The notes beneath the pieces were generated by a model. The model searched no databases, was not told the DNA's origin, and saw only the letters and a program-made list of their open reading frames with translations. Made by a program: the position numbers and the translations under genes. This document shows positions 1 to 8,500 of a DNA stretch of 14,641 bases, piece by piece (within the stretch, counting starts at the first letter, position 1; the number at the start of each line of letters is the position of its first letter). Source of the DNA: an uncultured bacterium (lineage in GTDB: Bacteria; Patescibacteria; JAEDAM01; Absconditabacterales; Absconditicoccaceae). The stretch covers positions 1 through 14,641 of the forward strand of contig CAIVDB010000082.1 of NCBI GenBank assembly GCA_903904545.1, in the 5' to 3' direction.

Positions 1-101
1 ACATTGTCTTCGGATGATGTGCTTTTTATATTTAGAAAAAGACGCCGAAACTTCTGAAAGAAGTTTAATCCCGCTTTACGGGACAGGCTGTCGTTTCTAT
101 C

Positions 102-126
102 TATAGAAAATATCCAATTTTCTATA
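102..126. repeat. Perfect inverted repeat upstream of mnmA
   Basis: A perfect 10-bp inverted repeat, TATAGAAAAT and ATTTTCTATA, is separated by five bases (ATCCA). It lies about 70 bp upstream of the mnmA start and just upstream of a TATAAT box, so it could be an operator over the -35 region or a weak terminator of a gene off the left edge. No T-run follows directly. The symmetry is seen; the role is inferred. Confidence 0.5.
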
Positions 127-135
127 CGAAAAAAA

Positions 136-141
136 TATAAT
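136..141 (+). promoter_or_regulatory. Candidate -10 box for mnmA
   Basis: A perfect TATAAT hexamer lies 55 bp upstream of the mnmA ATG. The matching -35 position (about 113-118) is a poor match and coincides with the right arm of the inverted repeat at 102-126. In AT-rich DNA an isolated TATAAT is weak evidence. The whole stretch 1-196 contains no gene I can name; one frame stays open from the left edge to about position 165, but without recognisable protein features. Confidence 0.3.
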
Positions 142-196
142 TGCAAAATAAGAGAAAATCACTAAGCTCAAGCGTAGATTTACCCTCTCCCATACT

Positions 197-1291
197 ATGA
201 AAAAAATATTAATTTGATTATCATGATGAGTAGACTCTGCCGTCGCAGCATATCAACTTATCCAACAAGGATACGAAGTGACTGCAGGATTTATGAAAAA
301 TTATGTAGCACCGACAGGAAACTGTAGTACCTACGAAGACGCAGAAGAAGCCATAAAAGTGGCAGAATTTTTACAAATTCCAATTATCGCTTTTGATTTA
401 CAAAAAGAGTACAAAGAAAAAATTATTGATTATATTTTCGATGGATATAAAAAAGGAATCACCCCAAATCCAGATGTTTTATGTAATTCATTGATCAAGT
501 TTGATGTATTCCTACAGAAAGCATTAGAATTAGGATTCGATGGCATTGCTACAGGACATTATGCAAGAATAGAAGCAGTCGAAAGTCCAAAAGTCAAAAG
601 TCAAAAGTCAAAAAAATGACTTGAGAGACTTTATGAACCTGAAAGACTTTACAGACTACTAAGAGGCAAAGATTATAATAAAGATCAATCATATTTTCTT
701 TCCTGACTCAATCAATTTCAATTATCCAAAAGTATATTTCCTCTTGGAAATTTTACAAAACCAGAAATCAGAGAAATCGCAGAGAAGATAGGTCTTCCAA
801 ATGCAAAACGTAAAGACAGTCAGTGACTCTGTTTCATAGGAAATATCCCTATCAAAACATTTCTAGAACAAAAACTTCCGAAAAAAGAATGAAAGATCAT
901 CAATCATGAAGGAAAAATAATTGGTAAACATGATTGAGCTCGATTTTTTACTCTAGGGCAAAGACGTGGACTCAATCTCCTCCCCGATCACTACGTTACA
1001 AAGATTGATGTAAAAAGTAATGAGATTACCGTAGGACCAAGAAGTGATGAGGCACTAAACGTCAAAGAAGTACAACTAGAAGACTGGCATTGGATAGGCG
1101 AATCATCCACCAAGAACATTACCATAATTGCAAAGATAAGGTATAGGCAAGAACCCCAGCCAGCAGAATTAATCGTCCAAGGGACTAGCGCAAAGATAAT
1201 TTTCGATGAAAAACAACGATCAGTCACCCCAGGACAAGTTGCTGTCGCTTATCTCTGAGAAGAATGCATAGGAAGCTGAATTATTCAGTAA
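197..1291 (+). CDS. mnmA: tRNA-specific 2-thiouridylase MnmA
   Basis: MnmA makes 2-thiouridine at wobble position 34 of tRNA-Lys/Glu/Gln, activating the base with ATP and receiving sulfur as a persulfide. The 364-residue reading frame (usual length about 360-380) starts MKKILIGLSGGVDSA, the PP-loop ATP site, in which all three glycines are UGA. Further family motifs are TPNPDVLCN with catalytic Cys96, TGHYARI, KDQSYFL, RKDSQGLCFIG with the second catalytic Cys212, [19 protein letters not shown] and a C-terminal GSGII. Ten UGA codons occur, all read as Gly; two CGA codons (GAWFFTLGQR and the residue before SVTPGQ) fit Trp. The stop is TAA. The start is fixed by the family N-terminus; no Shine-Dalgarno is visible. 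The loop after GHYARI is about 20 residues longer than usual and is encoded partly by a heptamer repeat. Under the standard code the gene would look like fragments. Confidence 0.97.
593..613 (+). repeat. Heptamer repeat GTCAAAA x3 inside mnmA
   Basis: Three perfect tandem copies of GTCAAAA are preceded, one base out of phase, by GTCCAAAA (585-592). They encode the Lys/Ser-rich stretch VKSQKSKK after GHYARI. Since 7 is not a multiple of 3, each unit is read in a different frame, and gain or loss of one unit would shift mnmA out of frame. Confidence 0.85.
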
Positions 1292-1320
1292 AGAGAACAC
1301 ATAAAAAAAGTAGCAATTAT

Positions 1321-1349
1321 TTGACAGAAACGACCTCATTGAGTATACT
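1321..1349 (+). promoter_or_regulatory. Sigma70-type promoter TTGACA-17-TATACT
   Basis: TTGACA (1321-1326) is separated by exactly 17 bp from TATACT (1344-1349), 33 bp before the surface-protein ATG. A short hairpin, AGAGAA-CTTTA-TTCTCT (1353-1369), lies at the expected start of the transcript. This gives the downstream gene its own promoter, independent of mnmA. Confidence 0.8.
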
Positions 1350-1381
1350 TAGAGAGAACTTTATTCTCTTTAAGAGATAGT

Positions 1382-2545
1382 ATGAAGAAAAAAATCTCCC
1401 ATAAACACGAAAAGCAGAACAGAAACACCGTTTATATGGCAATAAACTGTGTATTTTTGCTAGCTGCAAGCATATGGATACTGTTTCCTATCCAACAAAA
1501 TGCAATATCTCAGGAGGTATCCTTTATCATCACAGATAGTAATAATCAATCCCATGGTGCAGCAGATAAATGGGACTATCTTTTTGATGATAGTGAATGA
1601 TCCCAAGTATACAAAGGGGATCTCGGTACGAATAACGAAATATCTTCACAATTACCACAAAAGCCAACAGAGCAACCCTCTTTACGAACAGATACAAATT
1701 TACAAACACCAACTACACTTCCTGATCTACCAAAAAAATCTCAAACAGGAACACAGATAAGTTGATGACTCTATGGAGGAAGTTTATCTGTGCCCACACA
1801 GACTACCGGTAGCGGACAGACATCACCGACAAAGGACACCCTACCCTCTCAAGGACAATGACCATCATGTACAACACCTCGAGGAGATACGCTCAAAGAT
1901 AAAGATTTTATCTTGGCATATGAACAAAGAAAAGATGTTGCAACTATTTGCAATGTACAAAGAAGAATATGTAACAACGGAACACTCGAAGGGACCTATA
2001 CCCAGAATTCATGCCAAGAATCTATCACCTATGAATATACAAGAACTCAAGTAATATCAGAAAATACACCAAAAGTAGATCCACTTATCCAACCACAACC
2101 AGCACCAAATAATGGAGCTAATTTCTCTACAGAGGGGAAGATAAACGAGACCTCTTCAGCAACAACTACGCGATGAAGCACAAATACAGGGAAAGTTGTA
2201 ATCTCTACTGGGAAAGCACAAACACAGAATATTAAGTCAGACTGTAGAGCTCCCCGAGGGAATATTGTCAAACACGGTCAGTTTGTCAAAGCATACAAAG
2301 CATCTATAGGACTCATAGACGTTCCTTGTGAGACAGAAATCAGACTTTGTGTAAATGGAGAACTCAAAGGAAAATTTCTCAATAAGACCTGTACCGTCAA
2401 AAACATGACCTATAATGATTATCTCGCAGGGAATAAAGACATAAGTAAGCCAACACCGCAAGATATAGCAGATACATTGACATCCAAAAATACTACAACT
2501 ACAAATTTTTCTCTCAATACTTGGATAAAGAGTCTATTTAGATAA
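1382..2545 (+). CDS. Membrane-anchored surface protein with two Cys4 PWG repeats
   Basis: A 387-residue protein of unknown function. A basic N-terminus (MKKKISHKHEKQNR) is followed by one membrane segment (residues about 17-37, VYMAINCVFLLAASIWILF), so the remainder is probably outside the cell. Residues 85-160 form a Thr/Gln/Pro/Ser-rich linker. Two homologous modules follow at 163-211 and 288-337. Each begins C-x2-PWG and has cysteines spaced C-(26 or 27)-C-6-C-13-C, with an R-x-C-x-NG-x-L-x-G core. Four conserved Cys per module suggest disulfides. A second Thr-rich linker separates the modules. Five UGA codons read as Gly and four CGA as Trp; two of the CGA codons give the W of PWG in both repeats, internal support for that reading. 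From memory, similar C-x2-PWG modules occur in CPR surface proteins, but I could not search. A dedicated promoter lies just upstream; the stop is TAA. Confidence 0.88.
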
Positions 2546-2560
2546 TATACGAAACTTATA

Positions 2561-2664
2561 AATTTTAATTAACCCGAAAATTATTGGTACAAGAAAAATA
2601 AGCGCATTTGGAATCAAACATAACACATTACTCTTCAATGAAATGGAAGTTGTTAATTAAATTT
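2561..2664. repeat. AT-rich inverted repeat pair between convergent genes
   Basis: AATTTTAATTAAC (2561-2573) and GTTAATTAAATTT (2652-2664) are inverted copies matching at 12 of 13 positions, about 80 bp apart. The 172-bp gap separates the ends of the surface gene and xthA and has no other gene. It could be a tiny non-autonomous element or a shared termination region; the composition makes chance quite possible. Confidence 0.3.
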
Positions 2665-2688
2665 AACTACCGCAAAAAAATTCTGAGG

Positions 2689-2737
2689 TCTAAGCTCTAA
2701 GATCTAAGCTCTCCCATCTAAGCGCTAAGCTCTAACA
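2689..2737. repeat. In-phase heptamer array TCTAAGC at the 3' end of xthA
   Basis: Seven contiguous 7-bp units: TCTAAGC, TCTAAGA, TCTAAGC, TCTCCCA, TCTAAGC, GCTAAGC, TCTAACA. The array runs through the last codons and the TAG stop of xthA, so the C-terminal residues LELSA and the stop codon are themselves encoded by repeat units. Confidence 0.88.
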
Positions 2738-3506
2738 TAATAGGACAATGATCAGATCACTCTACGGTAACTGCATGAGTGATTTTTTTGATATCAGGAA
2801 GGACGTTTTCAGATACTCGGAAATAATCTAGTCTCCGTCAGACATTTCTTGGCCTTGCTCCAGCACGATAGGATCGTCGAGTGTAGTGGTCTTTGAGCTC
2901 AGGATGCAGATGACGGAACACATCTACATAGCCATGCTTTTCCAATTCGTCCATCTCCGCTCTTTCTATAGGAAGGAATCAAATGCTATTTTTATTCTCT
3001 TCAGGTCTCGCAATATCGATCTCATGATGACAGATATTGAAATCACCACAAGTAATAACTTTTTCGCCTGCTGCTCTCAATGTATTGATATAATGAAGAA
3101 AGTGTTTGTAAAACTCTAATTTATAGGTCAGCATCTCAGTCCCATCAGACCTTTCTCCGCCATTGGGAAAATAAAGATTCAGAAGGGTAAAATCCTGAAA
3201 CTTCGTCTCGACTACTCTCCCATCTGCGTGAAAATGTTCCACCTCCTCGAAGACTGATCTTCACGAAACAAAGGAAAGACTCTTTTTGTACAATGTTACT
3301 GTCCCAGCATAGCCAGGCTTCTCTCCTGCATGCCATACCCGGTCATAAGCACCCATATGATATCTAAATTCAGCTGGCAGCTGATGTTCAAAGGCTTTAG
3401 TTTCTTGTAAACAGATAATATCTGGATCTTCTTGTTTGATCCATTGATAAAATCACTTTTGGATAACCGCTCTGATTCCGTTTACATTTCGTGAGACTAT
3501 TTTCAT
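2718..3506 (-). CDS. xthA: Exodeoxyribonuclease III / AP endonuclease
   Basis: A Mg2+-dependent 3'-5' exonuclease and apurinic/apyrimidinic endonuclease of base-excision repair. The protein is 262 residues, typical for the family. Motifs in order: SWNVNGIRA (Asn8), LQETK (metal ligand Glu35), NLYFPNG (Tyr112), CGDFN (Asp155, Asn157), HEIDIARPEENKNSIGF, DVFRHLHPE, YTWWSYRAGARPRNVGWRL, and GSDHCPI with the catalytic Asp252-His253. This gene is the best local evidence for CGA/CGG=Trp: Trp6, 210 and 211 are CGA and Trp224 is CGG, all at family tryptophans, while every conserved Arg is AGA, AGG or CGT. Five UGA codons are glycine, including those of NSIGF, NVGWR and EGSDH. It starts 9 nt after the transposase stop and is probably the last gene of that operon. 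It would complement the AlkD glycosylase encoded upstream by cutting the abasic sites that enzyme leaves. Confidence 0.97.
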
Positions 3507-3515
3507 ATTAAGATT

Positions 3516-4118
3516 TTATTTATAAAGGGGATTATTTCTATCAGTATCTCGATTCGAAGGATTATTCTCTATATACTCACGAATACTTTGAAAAGAACGA
3601 TCCGTACGAATAATATGTTCATAGAAACTTGATTGTCGAGAAAATTCAGGATATATTTTTCTAATTTTGGATGCAATAGATGATTTCAATCCACGAATCA
3701 ATGATGCTAAATTGTTTTTCTGTGGACCAAATTCGTTTTCCCCACCACGATGTGGTGGTGGTAGAGCCACATTGCATGTGGCTCAATTCTTTCAATCTAA
3801 TGGAGACGCATGCAATGCGTCTCTACATTGTTTTGATGTGGATGGTTCTTGAATACACACAATCATATGGATGTGATTTGGCATCACAATAAAGGTATCG
3901 ATAACAACATTTTTCCTCATCTTCATGGTATCAAGGATTTCCTGCTGCACAATATCTCCACAAGGATTTAAATGCATTTGACTATCTAGCGTTTTTCCAA
4001 AATAATGAATCTTTTTCTTTGTACAAATAGTAATAAAATAATCTCATGAAGAATAGTCCCATCAAGACAATCTCGCAGATTTTACACGATATATATTCTG
4101 ATAGAGATCTTCAGACAT
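3516..4118 (-). CDS. REP-associated tyrosine transposase (RAYT, Y1/HUH family)
   Basis: A 200-residue single-strand DNA transposase of the IS200-like Y1 superfamily, subgroup that acts on REP hairpins. Residues 1-30 carry the family start (SARLSGWDYSSGDYFITICT), 79-84 the MPNHIH HUH motif (His82, His84), and 160-171 the SWQSSFYEHIIR helix with probable nucleophile Tyr166. The C-terminus, IREYIENNPSNWDTDRNNP, is also diagnostic. Trp161 and Trp190 are CGA and match tryptophans conserved in the family. Four UGA codons read as Gly. Residues about 98-126, between the HUH motif and the Tyr helix, are encoded by three DNA hairpins resembling the REP elements such enzymes recognise. It sits 12 nt after the AlaRS-half gene and 9 nt before xthA, apparently inserted in or co-opted by that operon. 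The frame is intact. No Shine-Dalgarno is visible. Confidence 0.93.
3742..3758. repeat. Hairpin CCACCAC-GAT-GTGGTGG within the RAYT gene
   Basis: A perfect 7-bp stem with a 3-nt loop, immediately adjacent to the next hairpin and followed by a GTAG box. It encodes the PPPHRGG region of the transposase. It may be a third, diverged REP-like hairpin. Confidence 0.7.
3761..3784 (+). repeat. REP-like element 1 (GTAG box plus hairpin) inside the RAYT gene
   Basis: A GTA(G) box is followed by a perfect 9-bp stem, GAGCCACAT / ATGTGGCTC, with loop TGC. REP elements recognised by RAYT transposases classically pair a GTAG tetranucleotide with a hairpin, so this has the expected form. It shares sequence and geometry with the unit at 3803-3826, which lies in the opposite orientation. 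Confidence 0.8.
3803..3826 (-). repeat. REP-like element 2, inverted relative to element 1
   Basis: On the minus strand it reads GTA, then GAGACGCAT, loop TGC, then ATGCGTCTC: a perfect 9-bp stem with the same loop as element 1 and compensatory changes in the stem. With element 1 it forms a head-to-head inverted pair spaced by 18 bp, like a small BIME. It encodes CRDALHASPL of the transposase. Confidence 0.8.
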
Positions 4119-4130
4119 ATATAAAGATTA

Positions 4131-5096
4131 CTATTTAAACAATTCTAAAACCTTTTCATCTCTTCCTTGTACTATTTGTTCATTACCTCATCATTTAAGT
4201 CATAATTTAATTGCAGTATCTTTTGCAGAGACTCCTTGTTTGGTTATTACAAGAAAATTTCATTCTTTATTATAGACCAATATATTTTCTTTATCGAATA
4301 CTCATTTCGCGCAAGCCAAGACATTCTTGAAATTGAGATGCGCTGGGAGAAGAAATACCTTATCAAGATTCTTCCCAGAAGCAAAGTCTGTTCCTATCAA
4401 GATAGCACGAATAGAGACAGATTCCAAAGATTCCATAGAAGATTTCATCTCTTCGTACTCTCTCAAGGTCTTATCTAATTTATCCTGCAATTGGGTTGCT
4501 GTCTTGATGCCTAATTTATTGACGGCAATGTCTAAGATACCTTGCACTTCAGCTATTTTTTCTGAGACTCTTGGTCAAGTGACCGCTGTAATTCTCTTGA
4601 CTCCTGAAGCAACCGCCTCTTGAGAAATCAGTGAAAAACATCCAATATCTTTGGTATTGGCCACATGCGTACCTCCACAGAGTTCTAATGAAAGAAAATC
4701 ACCGAAGGAAGTAAAATACTCTTCAGTATCATCCTGTTTGAGTTCTTCAGGAAGAGAAAGATTTTTGACTTGAACAACACGGACAGTATCGCCATATTTA
4801 TCTTCGAAAAACATCTTTGCTCAGAGCTTAGCAGCTGCATCGATACTCATTTCCTCAGTGACGACATCCCCTGCCATATAGATCATCTGATTTATTCTTT
4901 TTTCAATGATCGCCAATTCCAGGGGGGTTAGAAGTCTCTCTGCAGCAAAATCAAATCTAAGGAGATCTGAATCTACCAGACTTCATTCTTGTTTCGTTGT
5001 AGGAAAAATCTTTGCCAACTGTGCATGAAGCAAATGAGTCGCGGTATGAGCACGCATTTTAGCATATCTTTGGGCAGGATTGACAACTAATTTCAT
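4131..5096 (-). CDS. Alanyl-tRNA synthetase editing/C-Ala half (AlaX-like)
   Basis: A 321-residue protein equal to the C-terminal part of bacterial AlaRS. It opens almost at once with the editing core [11 protein letters not shown] (zinc ligands His17, His21), continues with a LLRFDF...EEMS...[13 protein letters not shown] stretch, the second zinc half CGGTH (Cys140, His144) and a [13 protein letters not shown] segment. A coiled stretch and a DHHA1-type C-terminal domain ending [18 protein letters not shown] follow. It should hydrolyse mischarged Ser/Gly-tRNA-Ala. The aminoacylation domain and the preceding beta-barrel are absent, and the upstream DNA encodes an unrelated small protein. It is either one subunit of a split AlaRS or a stand-alone trans-editing enzyme. 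Eight UGA codons fit Gly. GAGG lies 8 nt before the chosen ATG, the only clear Shine-Dalgarno in the window. The frame is open further upstream but shows no AlaRS homology. The stop is TAG. Confidence 0.88.
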
Positions 5097-5121
5097 AGGA
5101 ATACCTCAAACAAAGTAAAAA

Positions 5122-5322
5122 CTATTTAGTAGTAGGCAAAACAGTCGTTCATGAAGCTAACACTCCTGTAGTAGAAACAGTTCCAGAAAGGTTTTCTCCT
5201 GTCAGACTCCCTGCTGGTTTAGAGTCTACAAGATACATCACAGAAACAAGTCCTGTAGAAAGAAGGAACACTGCTAGAATAATAATAATAAATACCTTCA
5301 AAATTCTTTTTTGCGAATTCAT
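5122..5322 (-). CDS. Small single-pass membrane protein, unknown function
   Basis: A 66-residue protein I do not recognise. MNSQKR is followed by a strongly hydrophobic segment (residues about 7-32, with FIIIILAVFLLSTGLVSV), then a Ser/Thr/Gly-rich tail ending GTTVLPTTK, probably outside the membrane. One UGA codon (residue 58) reads as Gly and the stop is TAG. It lies 25 nt upstream of the AlaRS half and is likely transcribed with it. An in-frame ATG at 5400 would add 26 residues, rich in aromatic and basic residues; the start at 5322 places the hydrophobic segment at a normal distance from the N-terminus. No Shine-Dalgarno is visible at either start. Confidence 0.6.
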
Positions 5323-5416
5323 AGAAAAATAAGAAAAAATAAATAAGACGCCGAAAATTTTTTTGGCCTTTGTTCTATAATTTATATAGGTAAAGGGCAA
5401 AGAACTTTAACGTCGC

Positions 5417-5436
5417 TTTTATCCGGTGGGATAAAA
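5417..5436. repeat. Inverted repeat TTTTATCC-GGTG-GGATAAAA
   Basis: A perfect 8-bp stem with a 4-nt loop lies between the RND gene and the 66-residue protein gene, in the leader of the downstream operon. No T-run follows on either strand, so a classical terminator is unlikely. The rest of the gap 5323-5520 shows AT-rich DNA and the heptamer array only. Confidence 0.5.
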
Positions 5437-5491
5437 CAATTACATAGTATAGAAATCAAATTGTTTTTCAACAGGTAACGAATCCCTGTAA

Positions 5492-5526
5492 TCTAAGCTC
5501 TAAGATCTAAGTTCTAAGATCTATTC
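5492..5526. repeat. Heptamer array TCTAAGN at the 3' end of the RND gene
   Basis: Four in-phase units, TCTAAGC, TCTAAGA, TCTAAGT and TCTAAGA, are followed by TCTATTC, whose CTA is the complement of the RND gene's TAG stop. The unit is the same as in the array at xthA (2689-2737). Confidence 0.85.
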
Positions 5527-8500
5527 CCCATAATACTCCTTATTCACAAGGTTCATAAGCGAGGGAATATAGAGCAAAGTAATAAAGAAAGACATAATCA
5601 AACCACCAATAAATGCCACTGCCATAGAACCAAAAAGTTCATCTTTGACCGCTAAGATAATCAATCCAATGATGGTAGTCGCCTTCGTCAAGAAGATAGG
5701 AATAAACCTTTCTGCGATACTCTGCTGAAAGCTATCCACGACAGATAATTTCTTCTCTCTATAAAAATAGATAAAGTCCTCTATATGAATCAATGCCTGA
5801 TTGACTCACACTCCCATCACACCAAAGATACCAATCATGGCGGGGAAAGTCATACTGATCCTCATCAATGCAAGCAAAGCAAGTGTTCATCAAATAGATA
5901 AGAAGACACTGGAAACGATCACAATAGCATATTTAAAGTTATTAAATTGGACAACAAGAATCAAAATCATCAAGATAAGACCTAAAACCATAGCCGTTCA
6001 AAGATCACTCATACTTTGAGCAAGATCCTCAGCAGATCCTCAGGTAATGTTAGTGAGCCCCGCAGGAAGTGGATGACTTGCTAAGATAGCATTCACCTGT
6101 GCCGTAATATCTGTCAGTACTGCAGTAGATTCTTTATCTGCCTCGACAGAAATCACCCTTTTCCCATCTTCTCTCTGGATAGCGTTGATCTCTGGCTGCA
6201 ATTGTTTTTCCTGGATGATTTGATCCAAAGTAATCTTACCCAACTTTGTTTGTTCGATAGGTAAATCTGTAGAAAGGAATGCGTTCAATGATAAAGTATC
6301 GCTACCGAAATCACTAAAATCTTTGATTTTAATACCATTAGATTCATAATCAGAATTCTTGAGCGCAATCAAAGTACTTACTGAAGAAGCACTCGTAATT
6401 CCAAGTTCTTTGGCTTTATTTTCATCTAGAATATAAACAATTTTCCCATTGGTATATTCAAGCGACGTCGTTACGTTATAGACCCCTGGAATTTTTTTGA
6501 CCTCAGGGAGAATAGACTGAATATAGGCATTTACTTGTTGATAATCTTCTCCAGCGATATTGAAGGCAATGGGTTTTCCTGAACCTCATCCTGCCTGTGT
6601 GGTAAAGATCGACATATCTTGTAAGACAGGAAAACGCCCAACAACCAAAGGAAGAAATTGCTTCTGCATCTGCTCTACCATTTTATACGAGGAGATATTC
6701 CTTTCCTTAGTATCTACTAACCTAATCGTAAATGATCCAACATTACTTCCTACACCACCAGCTCATTGCAGAGAATATCCTTGTCCTAGATCTACTGACA
6801 TATCTTTGAGGGTACCAGACAAAATAGTCTGAAAATATTTCCGGGTTGCATCAGCTATCTGAGAAGTGGTTTGTTGATTGACGCTCAGACTTGTTCATGG
6901 TTTATATTTGAGATTTATCCAGATATTATTGGAATCTAGATTACCCATAAAAGAAAATTTCACAAAACCGAGGGGAACAAGGGAGATTGCTCACACAAAG
7001 AATGCGAGAAACAAAAAAATAATAGTCCTAGATCATCTCCTACGTTGATTCACGCGATGATACCGATTTCCAAATTTTACTCCTGTGCGTTCTAGATAGG
7101 ACAAAGAAGGTGTGGCTACATATTCTGCTCCTGATCTAAAGAAAAAGAGTGCCAGCACCGGCAAAATAATCATGGTAACTAGCAATGAGATTGCAAGATT
7201 GGAAATAATAGTCACCGGCATCGCTTTGATATATTCACCAATAATTCATGAGACACCAAAATATAAGGGAACAAAAACAGCTATAGTAGTAGATGTTCCA
7301 AAAATTAGTGCTCTTCCATAGTTTTTGATAGAATCGCCAATTGCATGCCAAATATCTCAATTGTATTTTTGTAATCACACCACGATTCCCTGAGTAATTA
7401 CAATTAAGTTATCTATCATAATTCCTAGAACCAAAATCAGAGCAAATGAGATAATATTATTGAAACTATATCCGATACTTTTGAGATAAATAAAATTACC
7501 CATATAGACCACCAAGAAAGAAATGAGGATCAAAAGAGACGATCTAAATCACAAAAACAGAAGAATAATAATAAAAACTAAGAAGGCAGTCTCCCAAAAA
7601 TTCTCTAAGAAGAGTCCATAGGTTTGTTGGATACTCTCTGCCTGAGACAAAGTTTCTACATATTTGAGACGAGGCGTAGTAAGCGCAAACGTATCTACAG
7701 TCGTCTTGATAGTAGCAACAAAACTTTCTACACTGTATCCAGGAGCTTTTTTGACCTGGAATGATAAAGCATTTTGACTCTCACCATCCTGAGCATCCAT
7801 AACAAACGATTTCTTAGCTTGTTGAGCATAGCCCAGATAGACCGATGCTACATCTTGCACCTTGATAGATTTTCCATTAATCGAAAGGATATCATAATTT
7901 TCTACCTGATGTAAGAGTCAGGTAAGATTATCATTATAACTCGTTACTTCAAAAGAATAGAGCTTACCATCGACATCTTTTTTATCTACAGGAAACTTCA
8001 CAAAAGCTCCTTTCAATTGGCCGACGACCATAGAGAAATCTAGATCTAATGTTGCTAATTTTTGCTCATCGAAGATCAATTTAATTTCCTGCAGTGGCTT
8101 TCCTATCACAGAAACATCAGAAACTCCAGGGACAGATTTTATTTGATCTTCTAGGATTTTCACTTGTTCATAGATAATCTGCGTCGGCATATCTCCTGCG
8201 ACAGAAAAAGAATACACAGGAGTATCACTAATATCTACTTTTTTGAGACTAGGAAGCTTCGCATCAGTAGGCAAGGTAGGAGCAACCTGATCGATTGCTG
8301 CCTTCAAATCATTGGTTGCATCGATATCACTTTTGGTTTTATCAAATTCCACAACAATCGTCCCAAAGTTATAATAACTAGAAGAGCTAATCTTCTTGAC
8401 CGAAGTAATCCCCTTAAATTTTTGTTCAAGTGGAACAATAAGTTGATCCTCTATCGAAGAAGGATCTGCACCTACATAAGCAACACTGACATAATAATAC

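Noticed and set aside
1..165. C-terminal part of a plus-strand gene entering from the left edge
   Set aside because: One frame is open to about 165 under the altered code, but only two stop codons exist in this code, so such runs are common. The translation has no recognisable features and overlaps hairpins and the inverted repeat.
197..1291. mnmA as a pseudogene broken by many stop codons
   Set aside because: Every interruption is UGA, always at glycine-type positions, while all family motifs and both catalytic cysteines are intact. The same pattern recurs in every other gene, so this is recoding, not decay.
4131..5096. Ordinary full-length alaS starting further upstream
   Set aside because: The frame is open for some codons upstream of 5096 but lacks AlaRS homology, and it overlaps the end of the 66-residue protein gene. 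There is no room for the catalytic domain before the RND gene.
41..5436. Shared leader element (AAGACGCCGAAA plus hairpins) at about 39-83 and 5345-5436
   Set aside because: Both places share a 12-mer and a following TTTAA, then a hairpin. Exact 12-mer pairs are expected by chance in a window of this size, and the hairpins differ in sequence and spacing. No downstream gene family links them.
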